Shown: positions 1 through 8,828, counted from the first letter of the stretch. The stretch is DNA of 52,046 nucleotides from SAR86 cluster bacterium (GCA_002401885.1 NVUL01000049.1:1-52046), one strand, 5' to 3'. Notes: a model not told the origin generated them from the letters alone. Translations and numbers: made by a program.

Positions 1-401
1 TGCGTGAAAATTGGGTCTGGGAAGAAGTTAAGCCACAGGTTCACAAGATCTACCGAGCTGGCGCCGAGAATCAAGACGATTATTTGATCCTTCTTTCTGA
101 GGGGCGCCTGATCAACCTGGGCAATGCAACTGGCCACCCGTCACGCATCATGGATGGTTCATTCGCAAATCAGGTATTAGCGCAGATGCTCATGTTTGAG
201 AAAAAGTTCGCCGACCTGCCCGCGGCAGAAAAGAAAAGTAATCTCTACGTTGAGGTTCTACCTAAGTATCTCGACGAAGAAGTTGCCGCCATGATGGTTG
301 GTGGTTTCGGAGGAGTACTAACGAAGCTTACTGATGATCAGGCCAAGTACATCAACGTAAATGTTAACGGTCCTTACAAGACTGATAGCTACAAGTACTA
401 G
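1..401 (+). CDS. ahcY: Adenosylhomocysteinase, C-terminal part (cut by window edge)
   Basis: S-adenosylhomocysteine hydrolase splits SAH into adenosine and homocysteine, regenerating the methyl cycle in the cytoplasm. The first full codon is at position 3, and 132 residues are visible. They include the family's GHPS motif followed by the SFANQVLAQ helix and the conserved C-terminal tail ending in Tyr-Lys-Tyr, where the Lys/Tyr residues close the NAD site of the neighbouring subunit. The gene ends 35 bases before metF on the same strand, so the two probably form a homocysteine-to-methionine operon. The catalytic domain and most of the NAD-binding domain lie outside the window. I see no riboswitch between the two genes. 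Confidence 0.95.
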   Translation, partial: RENWVWEEVKPQVHKIYRAGAENQDDYLILLSEGRLINLGNATGHPSRIMDGSFANQVLAQMLMFEKKFADLPAAEKKSNLYVEVLPKYLDEEVAAMMVGGFGGVLTKLTDDQAKYINVNVNGPYKTDSYKY

Positions 402-436
402 ACAATAAAATGGAAAGCACCAAGGATAGCTAAACT

Positions 437-1303
437 ATGGATTCATCTAATCCATCAAAGTACAGCATCGAATTTTTCCCGCCTCGTACCGGGGCGGGAG
501 AGTCGAAGCTGGATACTGTGCATGCAGAACTGAACAAGTTGAACCCCGATTTCTTCTCGGTAACCTATGGCGCTGGCGGCTCGACCAAGTCGGGAACGCA
601 GCAGATCGTATTGCGTTATCAGGCAGCCGGCTCCCACTGTGCTCCCCACCTTTCCTTCGGCGGTTCTGATGAAGAGGAGCTGCGTCAGCTCTTGCAAACT
701 TATATCGATGTGGGCATCAAACGCTTGGTCGCCTTACGCGGTGACATGCCCTCTGGTGTAGGCGCGGCTGTGCAACATCGCTATGCGAATGAACTCGTCG
801 ATTTTATTCGGGCAGAGACGGGTGATCATTTTCATATCGATGTCGCCTGCTATCCCGAGACGCATCCGGAATCAAAGAGCTATGCCTCCGATGTAGACTT
901 CTTCAAGCGCAAGGTAGATGCCGGCGCAAATTCGGCGATCACTCAATACTTCTACAATCCCGATGCCTATTTCCGTTTTGTGGACTATTGCAGGACGGCC
1001 GGCATCGATATTCCCATTGTTCCCGGCATCATGCCCATTACCAACTATGCCAACCTCGCCCGCTTCAGCGCCAACTGCGGCGCCGAGATCCCACGCTGGT
1101 TAGACAAAAGGCTACTAGGCTTTGGTGATGACATGGAGAGCGTACGCAGCTTCGGTATTGATGTTGTTACCGAATTGTGTGAGGACTTATTGCAAGGTGG
1201 CGCTCCCGGTCTACACTTCTATTCGATGAATCTCAGCCAGGCCGTTACCCAGATTTGGACGAATCTGGATCTTGGCAATCGCCCGCAACGTGAATTGCTA
1301 TAG
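437..1303 (+). CDS. metF: 5,10-methylenetetrahydrofolate reductase
   Basis: FAD enzyme reducing 5,10-methylene-THF to 5-methyl-THF, the methyl donor for methionine synthase. It has 288 residues, normal for bacterial MetF. Family landmarks are the N-terminal SIEFFPPRT strand with the catalytic Glu, the SVTYGAGGST loop, LRGDMPSG near residue 100, DVACYPETHPES, ITQYFYN and the C-terminal GLHFYSMN strand of the TIM barrel. An AAGGA at 422-426 is a weak, slightly distant ribosome binding site for the ATG. The gene follows ahcY and precedes rsmE by about 10 bases, so the three are probably co-transcribed. Nothing looks broken. Confidence 0.96.
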   Translation: MDSSNPSKYSIEFFPPRTGAGESKLDTVHAELNKLNPDFFSVTYGAGGSTKSGTQQIVLRYQAAGSHCAPHLSFGGSDEEELRQLLQTYIDVGIKRLVALRGDMPSGVGAAVQHRYANELVDFIRAETGDHFHIDVACYPETHPESKSYASDVDFFKRKVDAGANSAITQYFYNPDAYFRFVDYCRTAGIDIPIVPGIMPITNYANLARFSANCGAEIPRWLDKRLLGFGDDMESVRSFGIDVVTELCEDLLQGGAPGLHFYSMNLSQAVTQIWTNLDLGNRPQRELL

Positions 1304-1313
1304 GATTTAATTG

Positions 1314-2048
1314 ATGCGACTCTCTCGCGTTTATCTCGATAGTCCACTCGCACTGAATGCGCTTATCTCGCTTCCCAAAGAGATTGCACATTACCTTAGC
1401 AATGTCCTACGTCTGCGCGTCAACGACGAGCTTCTCGTTTTTAATTCGGAGCAGGGGGAATTCCGCGCTAGGGTAAGCGCTGTTGCAAAGCGAGCAGTCG
1501 ATATAGAGCTACTCGAGAAAATGCGCGGCGCGCAGGATGCAGCTAAGCAAGACTCCCTCTCTATTCACTTAATCCTTGGGCTTTCTCGGGGAGACCGGAT
1601 GGACTTCGCCGTGCAGAAATCCACTGAGCTGGGTGTGAACGAGATAACTCCTATCTACACAGAATACGGTGAAGTAAGGCTTAAACCAGAGCGAGTAGAG
1701 AAGAAAATTCAACACTGGCAGAAGATAGCTATTAGCGCCAGTGAGCAGAGTGGCAGATTGGATATTCCGCTGCTACACAAGCCCATCTCTCTGCTGGAAT
1801 TGTCTTTAAGTGAAAGTGTGAACAAGTGGATGTTAGAACCAAGCGGACCTGATGCGCTTCCCCAATCTATTACGGAAAACAGCATAGTGTTATTGGTAGG
1901 GCCGGAAGGTGGGTTCTCCACAAATGAGATCGACTGGGCGCAATGCAATGGTTTTCAGATCGTCGCTTTAGGCTCGAGAATCCTGAGAACTGAAACTGCA
2001 CCGGTGGCCGCGCTCGCTATCTTGCAGCACAAGTACGGGGATATGTAG
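1314..2048 (+). CDS. rsmE: 16S rRNA m3U1498 methyltransferase RsmE
   Basis: SPOUT-class enzyme methylating N3 of U1498 of 16S rRNA in the 30S subunit. It has 244 residues from the ATG at 1314. A TTG three bases upstream extends the frame by one residue but is less likely. The N-terminal PUA-like domain covers about residues 1-70. The trefoil-knot SAM site is marked by VGPEGG at 195-200 and LGSRILRTETA at 219-229, followed by PVAAL, all diagnostic for RsmE. It is the last gene of the ahcY-metF-rsmE run and converges on the HD-GYP gene, with the multi-hairpin repeat between them. Confidence 0.95.
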   Translation: MRLSRVYLDSPLALNALISLPKEIAHYLSNVLRLRVNDELLVFNSEQGEFRARVSAVAKRAVDIELLEKMRGAQDAAKQDSLSIHLILGLSRGDRMDFAVQKSTELGVNEITPIYTEYGEVRLKPERVEKKIQHWQKIAISASEQSGRLDIPLLHKPISLLELSLSESVNKWMLEPSGPDALPQSITENSIVLLVGPEGGFSTNEIDWAQCNGFQIVALGSRILRTETAPVAALAILQHKYGDM

Positions 2049-2160
2049 TTAGTCGACTCTGGAAAATGTATCTCGATATGGATTTCAATTACTTAGCATC
2101 AACTGTCGCCGAATCCTCGCCCAGAAAACTGCTGCTTCAAGCATTTTTCTGGTCGACTAA

Positions 2161-2291
2161 GTTGCACAGGGATGTGCAACCATTGCTCGCTAAGAGCAAT
2201 GCGAGTGCGCCAAAAGCAAGTGAAATGACACTTTCACGCCCGCTTTTTGCGCACGACACACTGAAAAAGTCATGGATGACTTTTTCAGTGT
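2161..2291. repeat. Dispersed multi-hairpin repeat, single copy
   Basis: Four back-to-back inverted repeats. (1) 2161-2167/2174-2180, GTTGCAC arms. (2) 2181-2188/2194-2201, CATTGCTC arms. (3) 2205-2217/2242-2254, GTGCGCCAAAAGC arms with one mismatch, enclosing a smaller GTGAAA/TTTCAC stem. (4) 2258-2271/2278-2291, a perfect 14-bp stem. The same modules in the same order, reverse-complemented, make up the tandem array at 46937-47284. It sits between the convergent ends of rsmE and the HD-GYP gene, the usual place for REP/BIME-type elements. An open frame at 2066-2302 runs through it but looks like a by-product of the repeat. The remaining bases of 2049-2308 hold nothing I recognise. Confidence 0.85.
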
Positions 2292-2308
2292 GGAATAGTT
2301 AAGCACTA

Positions 2309-3655
2309 CTAAAATCGAACCGAGAACGGCCCTATACCCACACGCTTTCCAAAGAAGCTGAGACTATAGTTTCGAGGATCTAAATCCCGGCCGTCGCCTA
2401 AACGCTTGGACGAGTTCTGCGATCTATAGCTAGTCACGATAGAGCGATCAATCTTCGATTTCCTCTGATTAGCCAAATCTACAACAACGGGGCCTTCCAG
2501 TAAGTCCTTCCCACTATCAGTCAACACTGCAATTTTTGGCGACAATCTTTCCTGGAGATTCTGCTCCAGTACAAGCCCGACCTCCCCAGTAGATAATGTA
2601 ATCAGAGACCCGACGGGATAGGTTCCCATCACATGGATCAGTTCAACGATCAGCTGCTCAGGAAATTTTAAAGCACGTTGCTTGTAAAGCTTTGTGAGCG
2701 CCTTGGCCGGAGGTGTGGCTGGTCCTTCGCCATTGCTGCGCAGCAGTCGCTCGAAACAATACGCAAGATTGGCAAACCGGGCCAGTAGCGGGATCTGATT
2801 GCCGCGTAGCTTTCGTGGAAAGCCGAGCCCATCTTGGCGTTCATGATGACAGTTGATGATCGCGGTCACTCGATCGTCTAGATCGGAAATTTGCGAAACC
2901 AGTTCCACACCGAAATCGATATGCTTGCGATAGGCGAGAAATTCCTTCTTCCTAAACGGGCCCCGTTTGTTGACTAGTCTCTCGGGCAATAATTGCAGGC
3001 CAATATCAGCTAGTAGTGTGCCCATAAATAGAATTTTTATTTCTCGAGTGGGCAGTCCTACCTGCCTCGCTAGCACTACTGCCCAAATTGCCGCACGGAC
3101 ACAGTAGTCTGTATCTGTTCTATCTGCGGGGTCTGTGTTCAACAACCAAATATGCGTCTGCGGATTAGCGATAACCGAATCAATTATTCCAACCATCGAC
3201 TTCTCTAGTAGAGGCAAGTCCATCTTCGCACCCTTGCGAACCGCAAGAGCCTGCTCCGCAAAGTCCGCTTTGAGTGTGAGATGCACTCGATGAGCCTTGT
3301 CTATTTGTTGTTTTATAGATCGAGTAACTGGGTAGGCATTACGATCAATCTTAAGCGAGCTAGATTCGGGTGCAGCTCGTCGCGCACTACTTAGAATCGT
3401 CAGCTGATCCTTTCGCCTTTCCCGCGGCTGTACTCCCTTGTTCGTGTCGATGACTACGTGCTTACAATACTTCGTGAGAGTTTCAATATCTTCAACATTC
3501 TTGAGATGAAATCCTCCCATCGGGAAAGGTGTCTTCGACCATGCACAATCCAATTCGAAGACAAACATGCCGAGCAATAGCTCCGCACAGCTTAGCCGCA
3601 ATAGATTGTCCGCTGCATAGCGTTCTGGATTACTGGAAGGTTCTGAGACTTGCAT
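2309..3655 (-). CDS. HD-GYP family protein with degenerate catalytic site
   Basis: It has 448 residues. The N-terminal region (about 22-150) resembles DUF3391, which precedes HD-GYP domains (LLLGMFVFELDCAWSKTPF). The HD-GYP domain spans about 165-310. HD-GYP proteins normally hydrolyse cyclic di-GMP with a di- or tri-iron centre. Several ligands are changed here: the first conserved His is Tyr184, the signature HD of HDIGK is Ala216-Asp217 (LLADIGLQ) and its Lys is Leu. His245 and HHERQDGLGFP (270-280) remain, with GYP read as GFP. About 130 residues follow without recognised motifs. By inference it is an inactive or weak phosphodiesterase, perhaps a c-di-GMP effector. No clear ribosome binding site precedes the ATG. 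Convergent with rsmE. Confidence 0.8.
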   Translation of the reverse strand: MQVSEPSSNPERYAADNLLRLSCAELLLGMFVFELDCAWSKTPFPMGGFHLKNVEDIETLTKYCKHVVIDTNKGVQPRERRKDQLTILSSARRAAPESSSLKIDRNAYPVTRSIKQQIDKAHRVHLTLKADFAEQALAVRKGAKMDLPLLEKSMVGIIDSVIANPQTHIWLLNTDPADRTDTDYCVRAAIWAVVLARQVGLPTREIKILFMGTLLADIGLQLLPERLVNKRGPFRKKEFLAYRKHIDFGVELVSQISDLDDRVTAIINCHHERQDGLGFPRKLRGNQIPLLARFANLAYCFERLLRSNGEGPATPPAKALTKLYKQRALKFPEQLIVELIHVMGTYPVGSLITLSTGEVGLVLEQNLQERLSPKIAVLTDSGKDLLEGPVVVDLANQRKSKIDRSIVTSYRSQNSSKRLGDGRDLDPRNYSLSFFGKRVGIGPFSVRF

Positions 3656-3777
3656 TCAGCGAGCATACTCGGCTTTACACAATACTCTTGTGAGATTGTT
3701 CACAAATCAGTGCTTGCTGACGTTGAATATTAGAAATTGCGAAGTGGGTTTCCCACAAAAATAACCGGATTCAAGAC

Positions 3778-3808
3778 AAAAAAAAGCGCCTTTGAAAACA
3801 AAGGCGCT
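3778..3808 (-). terminator. Intrinsic terminator of glnK-amt
   Basis: Perfect 10-bp stem AGCGCCTTTG (3785-3794) / CAAAGGCGCT (3799-3808) with an AAAA loop. On the minus strand it is followed by a run of eight T (3784-3777). It lies 40 bases past the amt stop, so it ends the glnK-amt transcript. Confidence 0.9.
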
Positions 3809-3849
3809 AGGTGAAGTTATACCCTAATGGAGAGTTGTTCTTTAAATCC

Positions 3850-5115
3850 TTACTGATTAACGAATTCTGGATAAGCTTCCATTCCACATTCGGAAATATC
3901 GACGCCTTCCACTTCTTCTTCCTCAGTAACTCGAAGACCCATGATTGCCTTGATTACAAACCAAACTATGCCGCTAGTGACAAACACCCAGACAAAGATT
4001 GTAAGAGCACCGACAATCTGCCCGACAAATGTTGAAGCATCGTTGGTTAAAGGGACTAGTAGCAGACCAAGCAAGCCACAGCTGCCGTGTACCGAGATTG
4101 CACCGACCGGGTCGTCGAGCTTGAATTTGTCCAGTGTGATAATGCTGAACACAACCAGCACGCCACCCATTGCTCCAAACAGAGTGGCCAATAGAGGTGT
4201 TGGCGTTGACGGCTCGGCAGTAATAGCAACAAGTCCGGCCAGCGCACCGTTAAGAGCCATTGTCAGATCAGCTTTTCCGAACATGATGCGCGCAGTAATT
4301 AGTGCGGCTATTAGTCCGCCGGCTGCTGCTGCATTGGTATTAAGGAATACCATAGCAACGGCATTAGCACTGGAGATATCACCTAGCTTCAGTACTGAGC
4401 CGCCGTTGAACCCGAACCAACCCATCCAAAGAATGAACATACCCAACGTGGCAAGTGGTAGATTCGCACCAGGGATTGGTCTCACTGAACCATCGGCAGC
4501 ATATTTTCCCTTACGTGCGCCGAGTAAGATTACGCCTGAAATGGCAGCTGCAGCACCAGCCATGTGCACGATGCCAGAACCCGCGAAATCAGAAAAGCCA
4601 AGCTCACCGAGATTGAACATGCCAAATACATCAGCGCCGTTCCAAGTCCAACTACCTTCCATTGGATAGATAAAGCCAGTCATGAAGACTGCAAAAATAA
4701 GGAACGACCAAAGTTTCATTCGCTCAGCGACTGCACCTGAAACTATTGACATCGCCGTAGCAACAAACACTACTTGGAAGAAAAAGTCCGAAGCATCGGA
4801 ATATACCGCACCGCCATCGAAGCCCTCTTCGGCTGAAGCTGCCAAGGCAGAGCTTACTAGATCTTCACCTCCGGCGATGCCATTCAACATGAACGCACCG
4901 TCATACATGATCATGTAGCCGCATACTAAATACATAGTGCAGGAGATCGCATACAGCGCGACGTTTTTTGTGAGAATTTCTGTGGTGTTCTTAGAGCGAA
5001 CTAGCCCCGCTTCCAACATTGTGAAACCCGCCGCCATCCACATAACCAGCGCGCCACAAATGAGAAAATAGAACGTATCCATCGCATACTGCAATTCGAA
5101 AATTTGGTTTTCCAC
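3850..5115 (-). CDS. amt: Ammonium transporter, Amt family
   Basis: Inner-membrane ammonium channel of the Amt/Mep/Rh family, 421 residues with about eleven hydrophobic segments. The twin pore histidines are His184 (GSGIVHMAGA) and His343 (ISVHGSCG). Asp-rich loops and the family motif MGWFGFNGGS (231-240) are present. Translation starts at GTG 5115, supported by GGAGGT five bases upstream. The C-terminal tail after about residue 390 is the GlnK docking region in known AmtB complexes. It lies 117 bases downstream of glnK in the same operon, driven by the sigma-54 promoter at 5629-5644. It may be called amtB; the N-terminus lacks an obvious cleaved signal peptide, unlike E. coli AmtB. Confidence 0.95.
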   Translation of the reverse strand: MENQIFELQYAMDTFYFLICGALVMWMAAGFTMLEAGLVRSKNTTEILTKNVALYAISCTMYLVCGYMIMYDGAFMLNGIAGGEDLVSSALAASAEEGFDGGAVYSDASDFFFQVVFVATAMSIVSGAVAERMKLWSFLIFAVFMTGFIYPMEGSWTWNGADVFGMFNLGELGFSDFAGSGIVHMAGAAAAISGVILLGARKGKYAADGSVRPIPGANLPLATLGMFILWMGWFGFNGGSVLKLGDISSANAVAMVFLNTNAAAAGGLIAALITARIMFGKADLTMALNGALAGLVAITAEPSTPTPLLATLFGAMGGVLVVFSIITLDKFKLDDPVGAISVHGSCGLLGLLLVPLTNDASTFVGQIVGALTIFVWVFVTSGIVWFVIKAIMGLRVTEEEEVEGVDISECGMEAYPEFVNQ

Positions 5116-5232
5116 CTTTTACCTCCGGTTCATCGGTCTACTTGTTGCTCTGCTCTTTGGCATAGCGTAGGCCGATATTTATCTGTTTAACTCTTACTAC
5201 TGCACTTGAAGTCTGTTCGCCTGCCGCTGAAT

Positions 5233-5655
<423 letters not shown>

Positions 5656-5677
5656 TTATCTAGAACGCCGATTTTCC

Positions 5678-5767
5678 GCACCGCAATGGCCTCAATTTAG
5701 GTTTCCATAGCAAAATTTTTGAACAGTCTCAGTGCGTCGCCGTGTTTTGTGCCCCAACCCGGTGCGC
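5678..5767. promoter_or_regulatory. Possible NtrC binding dyads upstream of glnK
   Basis: Two imperfect inverted repeats resemble the NtrC consensus (GCACYA-N5-TGGTGC): GCACCGCAATGGCC at 5678-5691, and 5748-5767 with GTGCCCC facing CCGGTGC. They lie about 35-120 bases upstream of the -24 element, where enhancers normally sit. The individual sites are inferred and weak. This is the only recognisable content of the 386-base gap 5572-5957 besides the sigma-54 promoter and untranslated ends. I see no gene in the gap. Confidence 0.4.
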
Positions 5768-5957
5768 TTTTTGATCTTGGGGCGAAGATTGAGGTTTAAG
5801 CGATCACCGAGGCTGTACTCTTCGGTAGCTGAGGATGGTGAGACCGATGGCCGCAAAGCAGGCAGCGCCAAAATTGATGATAGAATGGGTGACAATTTTC
5901 GGCTGCGTACTTCGTTGCCACTCCTGAAGCCCCCATGAATGACTAGAGTTAGCGGTA

Positions 5958-6227
5958 ATGTTCAACAATAAATTTGTCGAAGACCTCAGTGCCCGCCTCT
6001 CCGCAATGATCCCCATAGCCGGAGAAGTTCGTGAAGAGCTGCGCACCAAAATGGAGCAATTGCTGAAGAGCAGCTTTGCAGGCTTGGATCTATTGAGCCG
6101 TGAGGAGTTTGATGCGCAGCGCACTGCATTGAAGCGCGCCGAGAAGCGTATTAAGGAGTTGGAGGAGTCTCTTAGCGAACTCACGGAGAAGATGGATCAG
6201 TTCGAAGAGCAATCAACGAGCAAGTAG
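5958..6227 (+). CDS. ubiK: Ubiquinone biosynthesis accessory factor UbiK (BMFP domain)
   Basis: Small cytoplasmic or membrane-associated protein of the YqiC/BMFP family, 89 residues. In E. coli, UbiK helps assemble the Ubi complex with UbiJ for aerobic ubiquinone synthesis. An amphipathic N-terminal helix (about 5-45) is followed by LSREEFDAQRTAL, typical of the family. A trimeric coiled coil then runs from about 55 to 85, rich in Glu/Lys heptads. The last 15 bases overlap the 3' end of comM on the other strand. The ribosome binding site is weak. The start matches the family N-terminus. Confidence 0.9.
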   Translation: MFNNKFVEDLSARLSAMIPIAGEVREELRTKMEQLLKSSFAGLDLLSREEFDAQRTALKRAEKRIKELEESLSELTEKMDQFEEQSTSK

Positions 6228-7736
6228 TTTGCTGATCTGGCAGCGACGGTAGCCAATCGCCTCCATCAAATCTCGCTCGGCAATCGTTGCATTGCCCTCG
6301 TAGTCGGCAATAGTACGGGCCATCTTTATGACCCTGTGCGTTGCCCGCGCAGACAAGGATAGCTTGTCCATAATGTTAGCTAACCCCGCCCGCTGCTCTT
6401 CGTCTAAGTTGCAATACTTCTTAAGCTCTGCCAAATGCAGCTCCGAGTTGAGCTTGCCTGCCCGACGAGTTTGACTTTCTCGACAGAGATCAATTTTAAC
6501 GCGCACCTCGCCCCAATTCAGATCATCGTCCGCTTCCATCAACAGCTCGACCTGCGAAAGTGCGGGCACTTCGATGACAATATCTATGCGGTCGAGTAGG
6601 GGCCCCGATATCTTGCCAAGATAACGGTTGATGCGTTCCTCGGTGCAGCGACACTCAATGTGAGGATCACTGGCGTAGCCACAGGGGCAGGGATTCATTG
6701 CCGCCAACAACTGAAAATTTGCCGGGAATTTTACCCGGTAGTTCGCACGACTTACCGTTATCTCTCCGGACTCGAGGGGCTCTCTTAATGCATCCAATAC
6801 ACTAGGCTTGAATTCACTCAATTCATCCAGAAACAATACGCCTCGGTGCGCTAGGCTTATCTCCCCAGGGCTGGCTCGATTGCCACCACCGACAAGTGCA
6901 ACGCTAGTTGCCGTGTGGTGGGGGCTGCGAATGGGCCGCTCTGACCAGTCACATTGTTGAAATGGCTGTCGGGCAACAGACTTGATGGTTGCTACTTCGA
7001 GTGCCTCTGCCTCAGACAAGCTAGGCAGCAAACCGATCAGCAGATTCGCCAACAATGTCTTGCCGCTGCCGGGCGGGCCTATCATCAACAAATTATGCCC
7101 GCCGGCTGCTGCGATCTGCACAGCGCGTTTGGCGAATGTCTGTCCTTTGATCTCCCTAAAATTATCTTGATAGTGCGGTTCGGCTAAGCTCTTTTTTGTT
7201 CTTCGAGGAAATTCGGGGACGGGCATTCCCCGAGTTAATGCCTGGAATAGTTCCGACAGACTACTCGCGCTGTAGCTCTGCTTGTAGGCAACTAAGACTA
7301 GTTCCTCTCGATTCGCAGCCGGCAGAAGAATCCTATTCGCCTGCTTCTTTGCAGCGAGGATAGCGCAGACTGTCCCCTGCACCGCACGGATGCTTCCATC
7401 CAAGGCGAGCTCACCCAGTACTTCCATGTTCTCAAGCCTCGATCGTTCTAACTGCCCGGAGGCAATGAGAATACTGAGCGCAATAGCGAGATCGTACCTG
7501 CCGCCTGCCTTTGGTAAATCGGCAGGGGCAAGGTTGACGGTGATACGGCGAGTCGGAAATTCCAGGCCAGAGTTTATAATGGCACTCCTGACCCTTTCCT
7601 TACTTTCCTTAACTGCAGTTTCGGGAAGGCCAACTATCGCGAATGCGGGGAGTCCATTTGACAGGTGTGTCTCCACCGTGACTTCGAGAGCATCGACGCC
7701 GAGGAGGGCACGAGATTGAATGGTAGCAAGAGACAT
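6213..7736 (-). CDS. comM: ComM / YifB-family Mg-chelatase-like AAA+ ATPase
   Basis: It has 507 residues, the usual length. ComM is a hexameric helicase that extends branch migration during natural transformation; outside competent species it is annotated as a Mg-chelatase subunit. In order, it has an N-terminal Lon-like domain with GLPAFAIVGLPETAVKESKERV and NLAPADLPKAGGRYDL, Walker A GPPGSGKT near residue 220, Walker B RGVLFLDE, and a Cys-rich insert CPCGYAS...CRC ahead of RYLGKISGPLLDRIDI. The C-terminal lid is SARATHRVIKMARTIADYEG. It overlaps the ubiK end convergently. No clear ribosome binding site precedes the ATG. Confidence 0.94.
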   Translation of the reverse strand: MSLATIQSRALLGVDALEVTVETHLSNGLPAFAIVGLPETAVKESKERVRSAIINSGLEFPTRRITVNLAPADLPKAGGRYDLAIALSILIASGQLERSRLENMEVLGELALDGSIRAVQGTVCAILAAKKQANRILLPAANREELVLVAYKQSYSASSLSELFQALTRGMPVPEFPRRTKKSLAEPHYQDNFREIKGQTFAKRAVQIAAAGGHNLLMIGPPGSGKTLLANLLIGLLPSLSEAEALEVATIKSVARQPFQQCDWSERPIRSPHHTATSVALVGGGNRASPGEISLAHRGVLFLDELSEFKPSVLDALREPLESGEITVSRANYRVKFPANFQLLAAMNPCPCGYASDPHIECRCTEERINRYLGKISGPLLDRIDIVIEVPALSQVELLMEADDDLNWGEVRVKIDLCRESQTRRAGKLNSELHLAELKKYCNLDEEQRAGLANIMDKLSLSARATHRVIKMARTIADYEGNATIAERDLMEAIGYRRCQISKLLAR

Positions 7737-7815
7737 GAGCGCTAAGATCTATTTGTATAGTAAGGAAATAGATCAAAACGCCTTGAATAGCGAATTTTTT
7801 CGGTAATCGCTAGGC

Positions 7816-7850
7816 AAAAAAAATGAGCTGCGAGCAGCTCATTTTTTCTA
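7816..7850 (-). terminator. Intrinsic terminator after the cytochrome c5 genes
   Basis: Perfect inverted repeat AAATGAGCTGC (7821-7831) / GCAGCTCATTT (7834-7844) with A-runs on the left and T-runs on the right, so it could act in both directions. It lies 20 bases past the stop of the downstream cytochrome c gene and upstream of comM. Confidence 0.88.
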
Positions 7851-7864
7851 AATCAGTTAGCGGC

Positions 7865-8245
7865 TTATTGGCTGCTACTGACCATGTACGCAACAAGAGC
7901 TGCCAGATCTTCGTCTGTGCAAGTGAAGCATAGGCCTTTTGGCGGCATAGTATTCAAACCGTTGATAGCGTTTGCGACTACGGCGTCCATACCCTTCTCC
8001 ATGCGTGGAGCCCATGCATCGGCGTTACCATCTCCAACCTTTGGCGCGCCTGCTGCACCTGTGCTGTGACAAGCAAAGCAAGACATCATATAGGTAGCTT
8101 CTGCGTCAAAACCGTCTGTCAATTGTGCCAGCTGCACTTGCTGCTGGGAATTGTCAGCTGAAATTGCAGTTGCAAAAGATGCAACCAACACGAATAGGCC
8201 TACTTTAGACATGGCTGACATTATTACTTTCTTAATAGTTAACAC
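7865..8245 (-). CDS. Cytochrome c5-family monohaem protein (downstream copy)
   Basis: Periplasmic class I c-type cytochrome, 126 residues. A signal peptide (about 1-30, ending AISA) precedes the haem site CFACH (56-60). The sixth-ligand Met100 is in MPPKG, and the c5-type Cys105/Cys108 pair (CFTC) follows. I place the start at GTG 8245 because AAGGAG lies exactly six bases upstream. A longer in-frame ATG at 8263 would place that ribosome binding site inside the gene and has none of its own. It is a close paralogue of the next gene upstream and probably co-transcribed with it. Likely an electron carrier to a terminal oxidase; the partner is unknown. Confidence 0.9.
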   Translation of the reverse strand: MLTIKKVIMSAMSKVGLFVLVASFATAISADNSQQQVQLAQLTDGFDAEATYMMSCFACHSTGAAGAPKVGDGNADAWAPRMEKGMDAVVANAINGLNTMPPKGLCFTCTDEDLAALVAYMVSSSQ

Positions 8246-8318
8246 GTTTAACTCCTTACTCATTTAATTAAATTCTGGATTCTCTGTATTACGATATTAC
8301 AGCTACAAACCTTAATGC

Positions 8319-8828
8319 TTACTGACTGGACATATAGCTGACGAGGGTTTGTAAATTATCGTCGCTGCAAGTCATACATAGGCCTTTGGGTGGCATCGCG
8401 TTTAGGCCATTCACCACATTCGCCATTACGGCATCCATTCCCTTAGTCATTCTTTCAGTCCAAGCGTCTGCGTCACCCATAATAGGTGCGCCTGCCGCTC
8501 CAGTACCATGACAGGCAAAACAGCTCATCTGGTAGGTAGACTCGACATCGAATGCAGCGACTTCAGTGGCAGCCGCTACTACTTCCACGACTTCTTCAAC
8601 TACCGCGGCAGCTGGGGCCGCAATGCTAGTAGATGCCGCTGGAGCCACAGTATTTGCGGTACCTGCGGTTGAGCCAACGCAGGACTGTCCTGCTAAGCAG
8701 ACTTGTCCTACTGGGCGAACATTGTCTTCGATGGATTGCTGCGCAGCGGCATTGCTGCTTAAAGCCATGAAACTTAGATTCATCAGCGCGAGTACGAGCA
8801 GACGAGTTTTGGCAGTCTCTGATTGCAC
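8319..8828 (-). CDS. Cytochrome c5-family protein with Ala/Val-rich linker (upstream copy)
   Basis: It has 169 residues. A signal peptide (about 1-29, SNAAA) is followed by a short segment with two cysteines (VCLAGQSC, 43-50). A low-complexity Ala/Val/Pro linker (about 55-92) comes next, then a c5 domain with CFACH at 103-107, axial Met145 in MPPKG and the CMTC pair at 151-154. Translation starts at GTG 8828 with AAAGGAG eight bases upstream. The c5 domain closely matches the downstream gene, indicating tandem duplication. The linker could tether the haem domain away from a membrane partner. The extra cysteine pair is not part of the standard fold. Confidence 0.9.
   Translation of the reverse strand: MQSETAKTRLLVLALMNLSFMALSSNAAAQQSIEDNVRPVGQVCLAGQSCVGSTAGTANTVAPAASTSIAAPAAAVVEEVVEVVAAATEVAAFDVESTYQMSCFACHGTGAAGAPIMGDADAWTERMTKGMDAVMANVVNGLNAMPPKGLCMTCSDDNLQTLVSYMSSQ

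Noticed and set aside
402..436. SAH or SAM riboswitch between ahcY and metF
   Set aside because: The gap is only 35 bases, too short for a riboswitch, and shows no stem.
2066..2302. Open frame of 78 codons between rsmE and the HD-GYP gene
   Set aside because: It runs through the inverted-repeat cassette, has no ribosome binding site or family resemblance, and its amino acids simply reflect the repeat.
5692..5957. Short open frames on both strands upstream of ubiK
   Set aside because: They overlap each other and the glnK regulatory region, lack ribosome binding sites and resemble no family.
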